DNA of 64,000 nucleotides, from positions 14,906 through 78,905 of the forward strand of contig NZ_JACJSE010000031.1 of assembly GCF_014698045.1 (NCBI RefSeq), written 5' to 3'. The notes under the pieces were generated by a model. That model saw only the letters and a list, made by a program, of their open reading frames with translations, was not told the DNA's origin and searched no databases. This document shows positions 54,935 through 62,593 of this stretch, in pieces. This DNA is from Aulosira sp. FACHB-615 (GTDB lineage Bacteria > Cyanobacteriota > Cyanobacteriia > Cyanobacteriales > Nostocaceae). The translations under genes and the position numbers were made by a program. Every line of letters begins with the position of its first letter. The stretch's first letter is position 1.

Positions 54935-55678
54935 TCATGCAGTAATCAGATAATCTGTATGCCAAAGTTGATATTCTCCGTGTTTGGTCAGATATTCTAG
55001 TAACTCTGTCAAATGACGAGCCTCTAATTCTAAAACCTCATCATTATCTTGGGTTAACCAGTCTAATTGAGGTACTTCTTTGGTAATGATGGCGATAATT
55101 TCTTCCTTACCGGGAGTGCCTTCGACGGGAAAAGCATTTATTGGTGAACCTAGTTGCGGTAAGCTGGTTTTGCCTGTATCTAAATGTGGCTGTTGAGCAA
55201 AACATGAGGGACAAAAACACCACATTTGATTAGATGTATCTTTTTGGAGTAGTAACAAATAACCCGGAGTTGAGAAGTTTAGCTCTACTTGAATGTAACT
55301 ACCAAGTTTTACCGATTTCTCATATCGGCTTGGGGTTTTCTTCCCCCAGCCTAGTGTTTCTTCTTTGACTAAAACTAACCCCATTTGTTCTGTTGGCGAA
55401 CCTAATGATTGAAGTTGTTGCCATAACTTATCGAGGGGTGAGAGTTCTTCAGTTTCTACATCACCAAACATGGCGATGTCTTTCCAATCTAAACCCAGAA
55501 ACACGCATATTTCTTGAAAGTTTGTACGATATATCGGTTTAGCGTTGAAGAAATTACTAACAGTTGAATAACCTAATCTTACTTCCTCAGCAAAATCTGT
55601 TTGAGTTAAGTTTTTAGCTTTTAGGGCTTTTCTTGCCAGTTTCACGCCTTCGGGTGATGCTACCAGAGTTCGAGACAT
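54935..55678 (-). CDS. HTH-DUF4384 protein of the CRISPR island
   Basis: A 247-aa protein. Residues ~5-70 form an XRE-like helix-turn-helix: RKALKAKNLTQTDFAEEV, LGYSTVSNFFNAKP. The C-terminal half (~110-215) matches DUF4384: GSYIQVELNFSTPGYLLLLQ and a CPSC pair in CFCPSCFAQQ. The start is the Met at 55678 rather than an upstream in-frame Met at 55765, because a CTTTTTACTTTTTACTT stretch lies just before it as at other genes here. It lies between array 1 leader and RT-Cas1, transcribed toward the array. It may regulate the island; DUF4384 itself has no assigned activity. Confidence 0.78.
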   Translation of the reverse strand: MSRTLVASPEGVKLARKALKAKNLTQTDFAEEVRLGYSTVSNFFNAKPIYRTNFQEICVFLGLDWKDIAMFGDVETEELSPLDKLWQQLQSLGSPTEQMGLVLVKEETLGWGKKTPSRYEKSVKLGSYIQVELNFSTPGYLLLLQKDTSNQMWCFCPSCFAQQPHLDTGKTSLPQLGSPINAFPVEGTPGKEEIIAIITKEVPQLDWLTQDNDEVLELEARHLTELLEYLTKHGEYQLWHTDYLITA

Positions 55679-55964
55679 AACAAGTAAAAAGTAAAAAGTG
55701 AAAAGGTAAAAGTTGACTGCTATTTCACGATAATTTGTGTTTGTAAAAATTGAGAAATTAGTCATAAAAATTTTGGAATTAGTGGTTGACAGGTATAATT
55801 TTATACTTTAAAATTAAATACATGATAAAGGCGATCGCTTCTTTCCCTTAAGAACAAAGCAACCGCCCTTATCTAAACCCCACAAAAGGTAAAAGCGATC
55901 GTCTGATTCCGGCAAAGAAGAGAGCGATCGCTTTTATACCCCTCACAAAAGGAGCATACAGATA

Positions 55965-56243
55965 ATGATGGCACAATTACTCAAATTCGCCCAATTCCAA
56001 TTAGTCCAGTTTTTAAGACAAAACTTCCACTTCTCCACTCCCAAGCAAATTTCCCAACCAGCATTTCCCCACCGAGAACCAATTAAACATTTGCTCATCG
56101 GTTCTCCCAAAGCCGTCACCAGTACAATTCACTATTTGCAAGTTATTGGTTACGCCAGCGTAGGAGATTGGAGTCCATTGCAACCAACGGGGAATCCAGA
56201 TGAGGTGATGAGTATTTTAAGCCGTCAAATTTCCATCCAGTAA
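55965..56243 (+). CDS. Conserved small hypothetical protein, 92 aa
   Basis: Contains HREPIKHLLIGSPKAVTSTI and YLQVIGYASVGDWSPLQPTG, a pattern seen in small Nostocales proteins of unknown function. No HTH, signal peptide or membrane segment. GGAGCA precedes the first ATG. It lies between the divergent DUF4384 gene and RT-Cas1 on the latter's strand, 280 bp upstream, so co-transcription with RT-Cas1 is possible. The 160 bp before it has three HIP1-like sites. Confidence 0.65.
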   Translation: MMAQLLKFAQFQLVQFLRQNFHFSTPKQISQPAFPHREPIKHLLIGSPKAVTSTIHYLQVIGYASVGDWSPLQPTGNPDEVMSILSRQISIQ

Positions 56244-56429
56244 TCTCAATTGAGAGACGTTGCTATGCAACGTCTTTTGAACAAACTTAGTCATAATTTT
56301 TGAATTGGCATCAGTCATATACGAACTCATATAAAAGACTCAATAACCCAGACACGAACTCATATATAGCACTGCAACAATTAAATTCAAGGTACTAAAA
56401 GAAGTTTTACACCTTTTAAATACCTAGTT

Positions 56430-56462
56430 AGATCCCCGACTTCTTCAAGAAGTCGGGGATCT
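56430..56462. repeat. 33-bp perfect palindrome, copy 2
   Basis: Same 16-bp arms as 53529-53561, with central C instead of A. It lies 61 bp upstream of the RT-Cas1 start and could act as a hairpin in the RNA. Confidence 0.9.
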
Positions 56463-56523
56463 AAATCCAGCTTCAAACCATCTTGCTTTTGCCTTTTAAC
56501 TTTTAACTTTTAACTTATTCATC

Positions 56524-58542
56524 ATGTTCACCTTAGAACATCTGCGTTTCGCATGGTTGCAAGTTCGTGCGGGAAGTAAGACTGCGGGTGTTGATGGGAT
56601 TTCTGTTGAATTATTCGAGTCAATGGCTACCGAACAATTGCAGAATATTGCCTATCAACTCAATCATGAAGCTTACAAAGCCAGTCCCGCCAAGGGATTT
56701 TATGTCCCTAAGAAAAATGGTGATAAACGATTGATTGGTATCTCGACTGTGCGGGATAGAATTGTCCAGCGATTACTACTTGATGAGTTGTATTTTCCTT
56801 TAGAAGATACATTTCTAGATTGCAGCTATGCTTATCGTCCAGGACATAATATCCAACAAGCAGTACAGCATTTATATAGGTACTATCAATATCAACCGAA
56901 ATGGATAATTAAGGCTGATATTGCGAATTTTTTTGACAATCTGTCTTGGGCATTGTTGTTAACTTTTTTGGAGCAGTTATCACTAGAACCAATTATCTTA
57001 CAGTTACTAGAACAACAGTTGCAATCAGGAATTATCATTGTTGGACAATATCGCAATTTTGGTAAGGGAGTATTACAAGGAGGGATACTTTCTGGTGCTT
57101 TGGCTAATTTATATTTGACTGATTTTGATAAAAAATGTCTCAGTCAAGGTATTAACTTAGTACGGTATGGTGATGATTTTGTGATTGCTTGTAATAGTTG
57201 GCAAGAAGCAAACCGCATCCTCGACAAAATTACTGTTTGGTTGGGAGAGGTTTATTTAACTCTCCAACCAGAGAAGACACAGATTTTTACTCCTGATGAT
57301 GAGTTTACCTTTTTAGGTTATCGCTTTGCTGGTGGTGAAGTTTATGCACCGCCACCACCAGAACCTGTACGCCCAGGTGAATGGGTAATTAATGATTCGG
57401 GTACGCCTTATTTTCGCACTAAACCAAGACCAATAAAACCAGTTTCTCGTCCGCCTAAAGCTTGCAGTATCGACAAGCCAATTAACTTTCCTAGAGCATC
57501 TTTATCTCATTACTGGCAGGATACTATGACTACTTTATATATAACCGACCAAGGCGCATATTTAAGCCTTAAAAATCAGCAGTTTCAGGTTTTTTATCAA
57601 GGTCAATTACGCATTAAAGTCCCGGTAATGCGGGTGAGTAATGTAGTTTTGTTTGGTTGTTGTAATGTATCTCACGGTGCGGTGAGTATGGCGTTGCGGC
57701 GAAGGATTCCGATTATGTATTTATCGCAGAAGGGTAGGTATTTTGGGAGGTTGCAAGTTTCTGGTGATGCTAAGGTTGAATATTTGATGTTGCAAGTAGA
57801 ACGTTGCCAAAATCCTGAATTTACACGAACTATAGCAGAAGTAATTGTGACAGCTAAAATTCATAACTCTCGAATTTTATTGATGCGTTTAAAACGCCGA
57901 AAATCATCAGAATTTGACGATAATCTTGTCAAAGAAGCAATCAAAGATTTAGATATTTTGATGGATAAATTACCTTTTGCAGAAAGTATGGATGCGTTGC
58001 GAGGATATGAAGGAAGAGCCGCAACAGTTTATTTTCAAGCATTAGGAAGTTTATTTTCTGGTGCGTTTAAATTTGAAAAGCGTACCAAACGCCCACCAAC
58101 TGACCCTGTAAATAGCCTTTTAAGTTTAGGATATACGTTACTCAGCCATAATATTTTCTCGTTTATCCAAGCTGTAGGATTGCACAGTCATTTTGGTAAT
58201 CTTCATGTTCCCCGCGATAATCACCCAGCTTTGGTTAGCGATTTAATGGAGGAATTTCGCGCTCAACTAGTTGATTCTTTAGTGGCTTATTTGATTAATT
58301 CCAATATTTTCACAGAGGATGATTTTACTTCTCCTGATGAAAAAGGAGGCGTATATCTACAACCCCATACGTTGAAAAAGTTTCTCAAGCACTGGGAAGA
58401 AAAGTTGCAGTCTGAGTTAACGCACCCCAACACAGGATATAAGGTGAGTTTTCGTAGGTGTTTAGAGTTACAAGTGCGAGAGTACGTAGCTTGTCTGACA
58501 AGAGAGGTAAAAATCTATCGACCAATGATTTGGAAACCTTAA
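56524..58542 (+). CDS. cas1: Reverse transcriptase-Cas1 fusion
   Basis: A 672-aa protein. RT domain (residues ~1-290): VDGISVELF, PKKNGDKRLIGISTVRDR, catalytic Asp132 in IIKADIANFF, LQGGILSGALANLYL, and Y215-G-D-D in VRYGDDFVIA, then LTLQPEKTQIF and FLGYRF. All RT catalytic residues are present. A Pro-rich linker (285-334) leads to Cas1 (from Met335, MTTLYITDQGAYLSL), with metal ligands E496 in GYEGRAA, H561 in NLHVP, and D573/E576 in SDLMEEFR. It should integrate spacers, possibly from RNA copies. No Cas6 domain. There is no cas2 next to it; the nearest is at 61788. Confidence 0.97.
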   Translation: MFTLEHLRFAWLQVRAGSKTAGVDGISVELFESMATEQLQNIAYQLNHEAYKASPAKGFYVPKKNGDKRLIGISTVRDRIVQRLLLDELYFPLEDTFLDCSYAYRPGHNIQQAVQHLYRYYQYQPKWIIKADIANFFDNLSWALLLTFLEQLSLEPIILQLLEQQLQSGIIIVGQYRNFGKGVLQGGILSGALANLYLTDFDKKCLSQGINLVRYGDDFVIACNSWQEANRILDKITVWLGEVYLTLQPEKTQIFTPDDEFTFLGYRFAGGEVYAPPPPEPVRPGEWVINDSGTPYFRTKPRPIKPVSRPPKACSIDKPINFPRASLSHYWQDTMTTLYITDQGAYLSLKNQQFQVFYQGQLRIKVPVMRVSNVVLFGCCNVSHGAVSMALRRRIPIMYLSQKGRYFGRLQVSGDAKVEYLMLQVERCQNPEFTRTIAEVIVTAKIHNSRILLMRLKRRKSSEFDDNLVKEAIKDLDILMDKLPFAESMDALRGYEGRAATVYFQALGSLFSGAFKFEKRTKRPPTDPVNSLLSLGYTLLSHNIFSFIQAVGLHSHFGNLHVPRDNHPALVSDLMEEFRAQLVDSLVAYLINSNIFTEDDFTSPDEKGGVYLQPHTLKKFLKHWEEKLQSELTHPNTGYKVSFRRCLELQVREYVACLTREVKIYRPMIWKP

Positions 58543-58639
58543 TCAAGAAATTGCATCATGTTGATTAGTATGGTATTGTTTATACCAACGCCTGCACCAT
58601 GAAAATTCAATCAACATGGTTAGTTTCCTAAAGCCATTT

Positions 58640-58847
58640 TGTAAAGAAATGTAAACTGAGGGGGTCATCCAAAGGCTGAAAAGCTGATTGTTTCGTAGAC
58701 CCCCTCAGATGGCTTACTGTATAAGGGTTTGAGTGGCTTTGAAACTGCTTTATTGTCAATAACTATGGCTTGTTGACAGTAAAAATAGACCCCCCTCAGT
58801 TTTATGGTTCTGTAAGCCTTATTTGGTAAGCTCTCTGTAAGAGTAGG
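58640..58847 (+). promoter_or_regulatory. Leader of CRISPR array 2
   Basis: Boxes CTGAGGGGGTC (58656-58666), GACCCCCTCAG (58698-58708) and GACCCCCCTCAG (58788-58799). Box 3 is 48 bp from the first repeat, as in the array 1 leader. Shared words GGCTGAAA, GTTTCGT, GCTTACTGTATAAG and TTGACAG show homology over ~200 bp. Confidence 0.8.
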
Positions 58848-60047
58848 GTTTTAAATCCTTTACCCCTCACGGGGATGGAAACAGTTTGTCGTTTTTCTCA
58901 ACGCGGACGCGAGAAAGAGTTTTAAATCCTTTACCCCTCACGGGGATGGAAACGCAATGGCGGCGTTGGCGTTGGCGTTGGCGTTGGCGTTGTTTTAAAT
59001 CCTTTACCCCTCACGGGGATGGAAACTTATTGTAGAATAACGTGTTCACGTAAAAAATGCATTGGTTTTAAATCCTTTACCCCTCACGGGGATGGAAACT
59101 TAAAGCATCATTTTCGAGCTTTCCGAGAAAATGTTTTAAATCCTTTACCCCTCACGGGGATGGAAACAAGAAGGATATTTTAAATCTCCTTCCTGAATTT
59201 GAGTTTTAAATCCTTTACCCCTCACGGGGATGGAAACTTTCAACCTGAAATCTTTTATTGATTTCAAAACTCCCAGAAAGTTTTAAATCCTTTACCCCTC
59301 ACGGGGATGGAAACTTGTTACAAATTCTCCTCTGTAACTTAATAAAAATACTCGTTTTAAATCCTTTACCCCTCACGGGGATGGAAACATTCTGGTGCAA
59401 GATCTGGAACCATATTGAATAACATCATCAGTTTTAAATCCTTTACCCCTCACGGGGATGGAAACCGGGATTTTTCGTTGTGTAGTAGGAGGGATTTCAG
59501 AGGTTTTAAATCCTTTACCCCTCACGGGGATGGAAACGATAAGCCTGTAAGAGCTTCTATCCTCATTTCCAATCGTTTTAAATCCTTTACCCCTCACGGG
59601 GATGGAAACTTGCTTCTTTTTCTGCTGTTGCCTGTAGTTTATAATGTTTTAAATCCTTTACCCCTCACGGGGATGGAAACTAACATGCTGCAACAGTCTT
59701 GCACATTATTGCAAAGAGTTTTAAATCCTTTACCCCTCACGGGGATGGAAACCTTCCAATGCAGGTAAACTGCGTGGCCGTTTTCTATTAAGTTTTAAAT
59801 CCTTTACCCCTCACGGGGATGGAAACATTGTCCTTTTTTGTATTCGGCACCGAAAGCTTCGATAAGCGTTTTAAATCCTTTACCCCTCACGGGGATGGAA
59901 ACAGGAGAGGGTCGTCCAGTACCATGTGGAAGGGACGGGTTTTAAATCCTTTACCCCTCACGGGGATGGAAACTTTACGCCGATGGTTCCTAAAATTTGC
60001 AAAAACTCATTGAGTTTTAATTCCTTTTTTCAAACACCCTCTAAGGG
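58848..60047 (+). CRISPR. CRISPR array 2 (16 intact repeats plus a decayed one)
   Basis: Sixteen identical 35-bp repeats from 58848 to 59973 and a decayed terminal repeat at ~60013-60047. Each repeat starts GTTTTAAATCCTTTA and ends CCCCTCACGGGGATGGAAAC, giving the ATGGAAAC handle. Repeat starts: 58848, 58919, 58992, 59065, 59133, 59203, 59280, 59354, 59431, 59503, 59575, 59646, 59718, 59792, 59868, 59939. Spacers are 33-42 bp; spacer 2 (58954-58991) is built of GGCGTT units. The repeat shares its last 22 nt with array 1 but differs in the first 13. Confidence 0.97.
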
Positions 60048-60254
60048 CAATAATCCTTCGTCCACGTCGGCAAAGTCTTCGTCCAATGGTTCAAGGGTAG
60101 AAAGTGTTTGCAGGAGTGATTTTTTCTGAATGGGGGATATGATGGCGAAGGGGACACCATTTTGGATGATAGTGAGGGGTTCGCCTGTTTTTTGAGCTTG
60201 GTTAATTAGGTTTTGGACAGTTTCGGGAAGTTCTGCAAGGGTAATTTGTTTCAT
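60030..60254 (-). CDS. Phd/YefM-type antitoxin, orphan
   Basis: A 74-aa protein starting MKQITLAELPETVQNLINQA, with the typical GEPLTIIQNGVPFAIISP strand pair of the prevent-host-death antitoxin family. No toxin follows it on the minus strand: its 3' end runs into the decayed end of CRISPR array 2. So it is orphaned, perhaps because the array side was rearranged. Confidence 0.8.
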   Translation of the reverse strand: MKQITLAELPETVQNLINQAQKTGEPLTIIQNGVPFAIISPIQKKSLLQTLSTLEPLDEDFADVDEGLLPLEGV

Positions 60255-60741
60255 GGTGGTTTGTGGGATTTGGGGATGGAGGCTTGGCGTACATCTATTT
60301 TACCTGTGACTGTACTTTTACCCCTGGATGGGGAGAAGAGTTGTTAAATTTCTCAGAAGTGGCTGAACTCGAAGCTTGGCTAAATCAACAAAAAGTATAA
60401 ACAATCACTTTATTGTTTTAGATATGCTTAAGTCTGGGATACTAAGTAGTTAAACATAATTAATTACACAAAGTCATTGCGAATGGAGCGAAGCGAAATG
60501 AAGCAATCGCAAGGGCTGGGATTGCTTCGCTTCGCTCGCAATGACTGTAATTAATTTTGCGTGGTTACTTATTTCCAGCTTTTTTTAATGCCTTGTTAGC
60601 AACTCATATAACTCATATACCAAGTCATATAAAAATTGCTTAAACGCAAATATGAACCCATATATCAACATGAAAAAATTGAAACATAGGTAAAGAAAGA
60701 AAAGTTTTTTACCTACAACTAAACCTAGTTGACTTCAATTT
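60255..60741. other. Region between antitoxin and cas1, with inverted-repeat copy A
   Basis: Contains a possible C-terminal coding remnant to 60400 (reading GWGEELLNFSEVAELEAWLN, then a stop), the left copy of the 129-bp inverted repeat, and the cas1 upstream region. No complete gene. Confidence 0.5.
60443..60571. repeat. 129-bp inverted repeat, copy A (left of cas1-cas2)
   Basis: Identical, in inverted orientation, to 62091-62219. It begins TAAGTAGTTAAACATAATTA and ends GCGTGGTTACTTA; the interior has GTCATTGCGA...TCGCAATGAC, so each copy is itself partly palindromic, like a MITE. Confidence 0.93.
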
Positions 60742-61788
60742 ATGTCTACCATTTACATCACAGAACAAGACGTATCATTCCAAATTCAACACCAATATTT
60801 AAAGGTGTTTTCTCAACAAAATCAACGCATCTGTATTCCAATTCGGAATATCAATCAGTTCATCATTTTTGGGAATATCAGTTTACCAAAAGAAGTAATT
60901 AAACTTGTTACTTCATATCAGATTCCCGTCTTATATCTAACCCAAACTGGTGAATATTTAGGCAGACTAGAAAATCCGTCCCAAACACGAGCTAAATATT
61001 TCAGCTACCAGCGTAGACACGCAAGCAAGACTGAATTTAACCGCGCTATAGCAGAAAGTATTATCTGGGCAAAACTGCACAATCAGCATACTCTTTTGCA
61101 AAACTGGAATCGTCACTATGCTAATTACACAACCCAAAGAGCATTAAATTATCTAATGCTCTTGATGGATAATTTATCAGTAGCACCAGGAATCGAAGAA
61201 CTACAGGAATACAGCGAAGAAGCTGATAATATTTATTACTGTGCTTTGACTTCTTTACTCAGCTTCTACAATAGTTCTCCATATATCAATAGAAAGCGTA
61301 TTAGTGGACTCATCGATTTAGGCAACCAACTGCTACACCAATATATTTACACGCTGCTAAATACAGTAGGACTCGACCCCAACTATGCAATCTTACACCA
61401 CAAAGAGCATGATGAACTACCTTTAGCATGGGACTTCACCGCAGAATTTCGCGCACTGATGGTTGATGACTTGGTGCTAAATTTTATCCGAAATTTAGCT
61501 AATACTAATGGTAATGGTAATGGTAACGGGAAAAACCACTCTCACAAACTTCTGCAAAAGTTTCTCCAACATTGGGAAGGAAAACTACGCACTTTTGTAC
61601 TACATCCTTATGGTGGAGAAATAAGTTATCGCCAATGTCTTGATTTACAGGTGCGAGAATATCTTGCATCTTTACTGGGAGATGTAGAATTTTATCGTCC
61701 CTTGGCGTTGAAGTTTCATCCTGCAAATTCTGATTTCATCAACACTACTAAACCGCCAACTGTTCCTCTAAAGCTGGTGAAACAATAA
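60742..61788 (+). CDS. cas1: Stand-alone Cas1 with degenerate active site
   Basis: A 348-aa Cas1 that aligns without gaps to the Cas1 part of RT-Cas1 around the active site. The Glu of the GYEG motif is replaced: the segment reads LQEYSEEADNIYY, so Ser158 sits at the catalytic Glu position. The other ligands are kept: H219 in YAILHH and D231/E235 in WDFTAEFR. A (Asn-Gly)n insert lies at ~254-263. It overlaps cas2 by 1 bp (TAATG), so the two are coupled. It may be inactive, using E159 instead, or a structural subunit. Confidence 0.95.
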   Translation: MSTIYITEQDVSFQIQHQYLKVFSQQNQRICIPIRNINQFIIFGNISLPKEVIKLVTSYQIPVLYLTQTGEYLGRLENPSQTRAKYFSYQRRHASKTEFNRAIAESIIWAKLHNQHTLLQNWNRHYANYTTQRALNYLMLLMDNLSVAPGIEELQEYSEEADNIYYCALTSLLSFYNSSPYINRKRISGLIDLGNQLLHQYIYTLLNTVGLDPNYAILHHKEHDELPLAWDFTAEFRALMVDDLVLNFIRNLANTNGNGNGNGKNHSHKLLQKFLQHWEGKLRTFVLHPYGGEISYRQCLDLQVREYLASLLGDVEFYRPLALKFHPANSDFINTTKPPTVPLKLVKQ

Positions 61789-62066
61789 TGTTTTATTTAG
61801 TTTGTTACGACATTGTTAGTGATACACGTCGCAACAAAGTCGCAAAACTTTTAGAGTCTTATGGTTTGCGGGTGCAGAAGTCGGTTTTTGAGTGTGTGTT
61901 GGATGAAAATCAATATGAAACTTTATCCAAATACCTGTTTCGACTTGTGAATAAACGCGAAGACCAAGTGAGATTCTATCCAATGTCTGCACACAACCGT
62001 TGCAAAGTTGCAGTGTTGGGAACACAACCTGAGTTTGTAGTAGATGACGCAGCATTTATCGTTTAG
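61788..62066 (+). CDS. cas2: Cas2
   Basis: A 92-aa ferredoxin-fold protein starting MFYLVCYDIVSDTRRNKVAK, with the conserved Asp8, FECVLDENQYETL and a C-terminal FVVDDAAFIV. Cas2 bridges Cas1 dimers in the integration complex. It is the only cas2 in the window and overlaps the degenerate cas1 by 1 bp. It lies within the region flanked by the 129-bp inverted repeats. Confidence 0.96.
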   Translation: MFYLVCYDIVSDTRRNKVAKLLESYGLRVQKSVFECVLDENQYETLSKYLFRLVNKREDQVRFYPMSAHNRCKVAVLGTQPEFVVDDAAFIV

Positions 62067-62090
62067 CTCACGCAACCGCAAACAAAGTAT

Positions 62091-62219
62091 TAAGTAACCA
62101 CGCAAAATTAATTACAGTCATTGCGAGCGAAGCGAAGCAATCCCAGCCCTTGCGATTGCTTCATTTCGCTTCGCTCCATTCGCAATGACTTTGTGTAATT
62201 AATTATGTTTAACTACTTA
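62091..62219. repeat. 129-bp inverted repeat, copy B (right of cas1-cas2)
   Basis: The exact reverse complement of 60443-60571 by reading both; no mismatch was found in 129 bp. It lies 24 bp after the cas2 stop. Confidence 0.93.
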
Positions 62220-62323
62220 CCCACATAAATTATCGCAAAATGAACGCTGAGAAAAAATCACGCGCTCCACCTGTGCAAAAGTCTCTACGCTTCGGTCGAG
62301 TTTGCACATTTGGAAACTTTTGA

Positions 62324-62593
62324 ATGCACATTCAAGCTGTTAAATTCCGTTTGATTTTCGCTGCAAAAGCCCAAAAACAACTTGATTCGTTATCTCTAAA
62401 AGACCGCAAACAATACGATAAAGCTTTTGAATGTTTCGCTAATAATGGCCCTGCATATCGCAGTTTAAGAACCCATCGCTATTACTGCAAAGATGGTGAA
62501 ATTTGGAGTTCTTCTGCATCAATGGCGAAAAGATTTTACTGGCATTATACGGAGGAACAAAGCATCATTATCACACATTTAGATTCGCACTAA
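62324..62593 (+). CDS. RelE-like toxin, orphan
   Basis: An 89-aa protein with KFRLIFAAKAQKQLDSLSLK, a central LRTHRYYCKDGEIWSSS and a C-terminal RFYWHYTEEQSIIITHL. The pattern is that of RelE/YoeB-like mRNA interferases. No antitoxin lies next to it; a Phd-like antitoxin is 2 kb to the left on the other strand, beyond the inverted repeat. Confidence 0.7.
   Translation: MHIQAVKFRLIFAAKAQKQLDSLSLKDRKQYDKAFECFANNGPAYRSLRTHRYYCKDGEIWSSSASMAKRFYWHYTEEQSIIITHLDSH

Noticed and set aside
56524..58542. Group II intron or diversity-generating retroelement RT
   Set aside because: The RT is fused in frame to a complete Cas1; there is no maturase/HNH domain, intron RNA structure or template/variable repeat pair.
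59373..60129. ORFs reading FKSFTPHGDGN and VSIPVRGKGFKT repeats
   Set aside because: They are translations of array 2 in different frames.
60287..60400. Open reading ending GWGEELLNFSEVAELEAWLN
   Set aside because: Looks protein-like and may be a gene remnant, but there is no start or known family; noted only within the region entry.
60443..62219. Casposon-like transposon
   Set aside because: There is no family B DNA polymerase or other casposon gene, cas2 is present, and the flanks are MITE copies rather than casposon ends; a composite or passive cassette is more likely.
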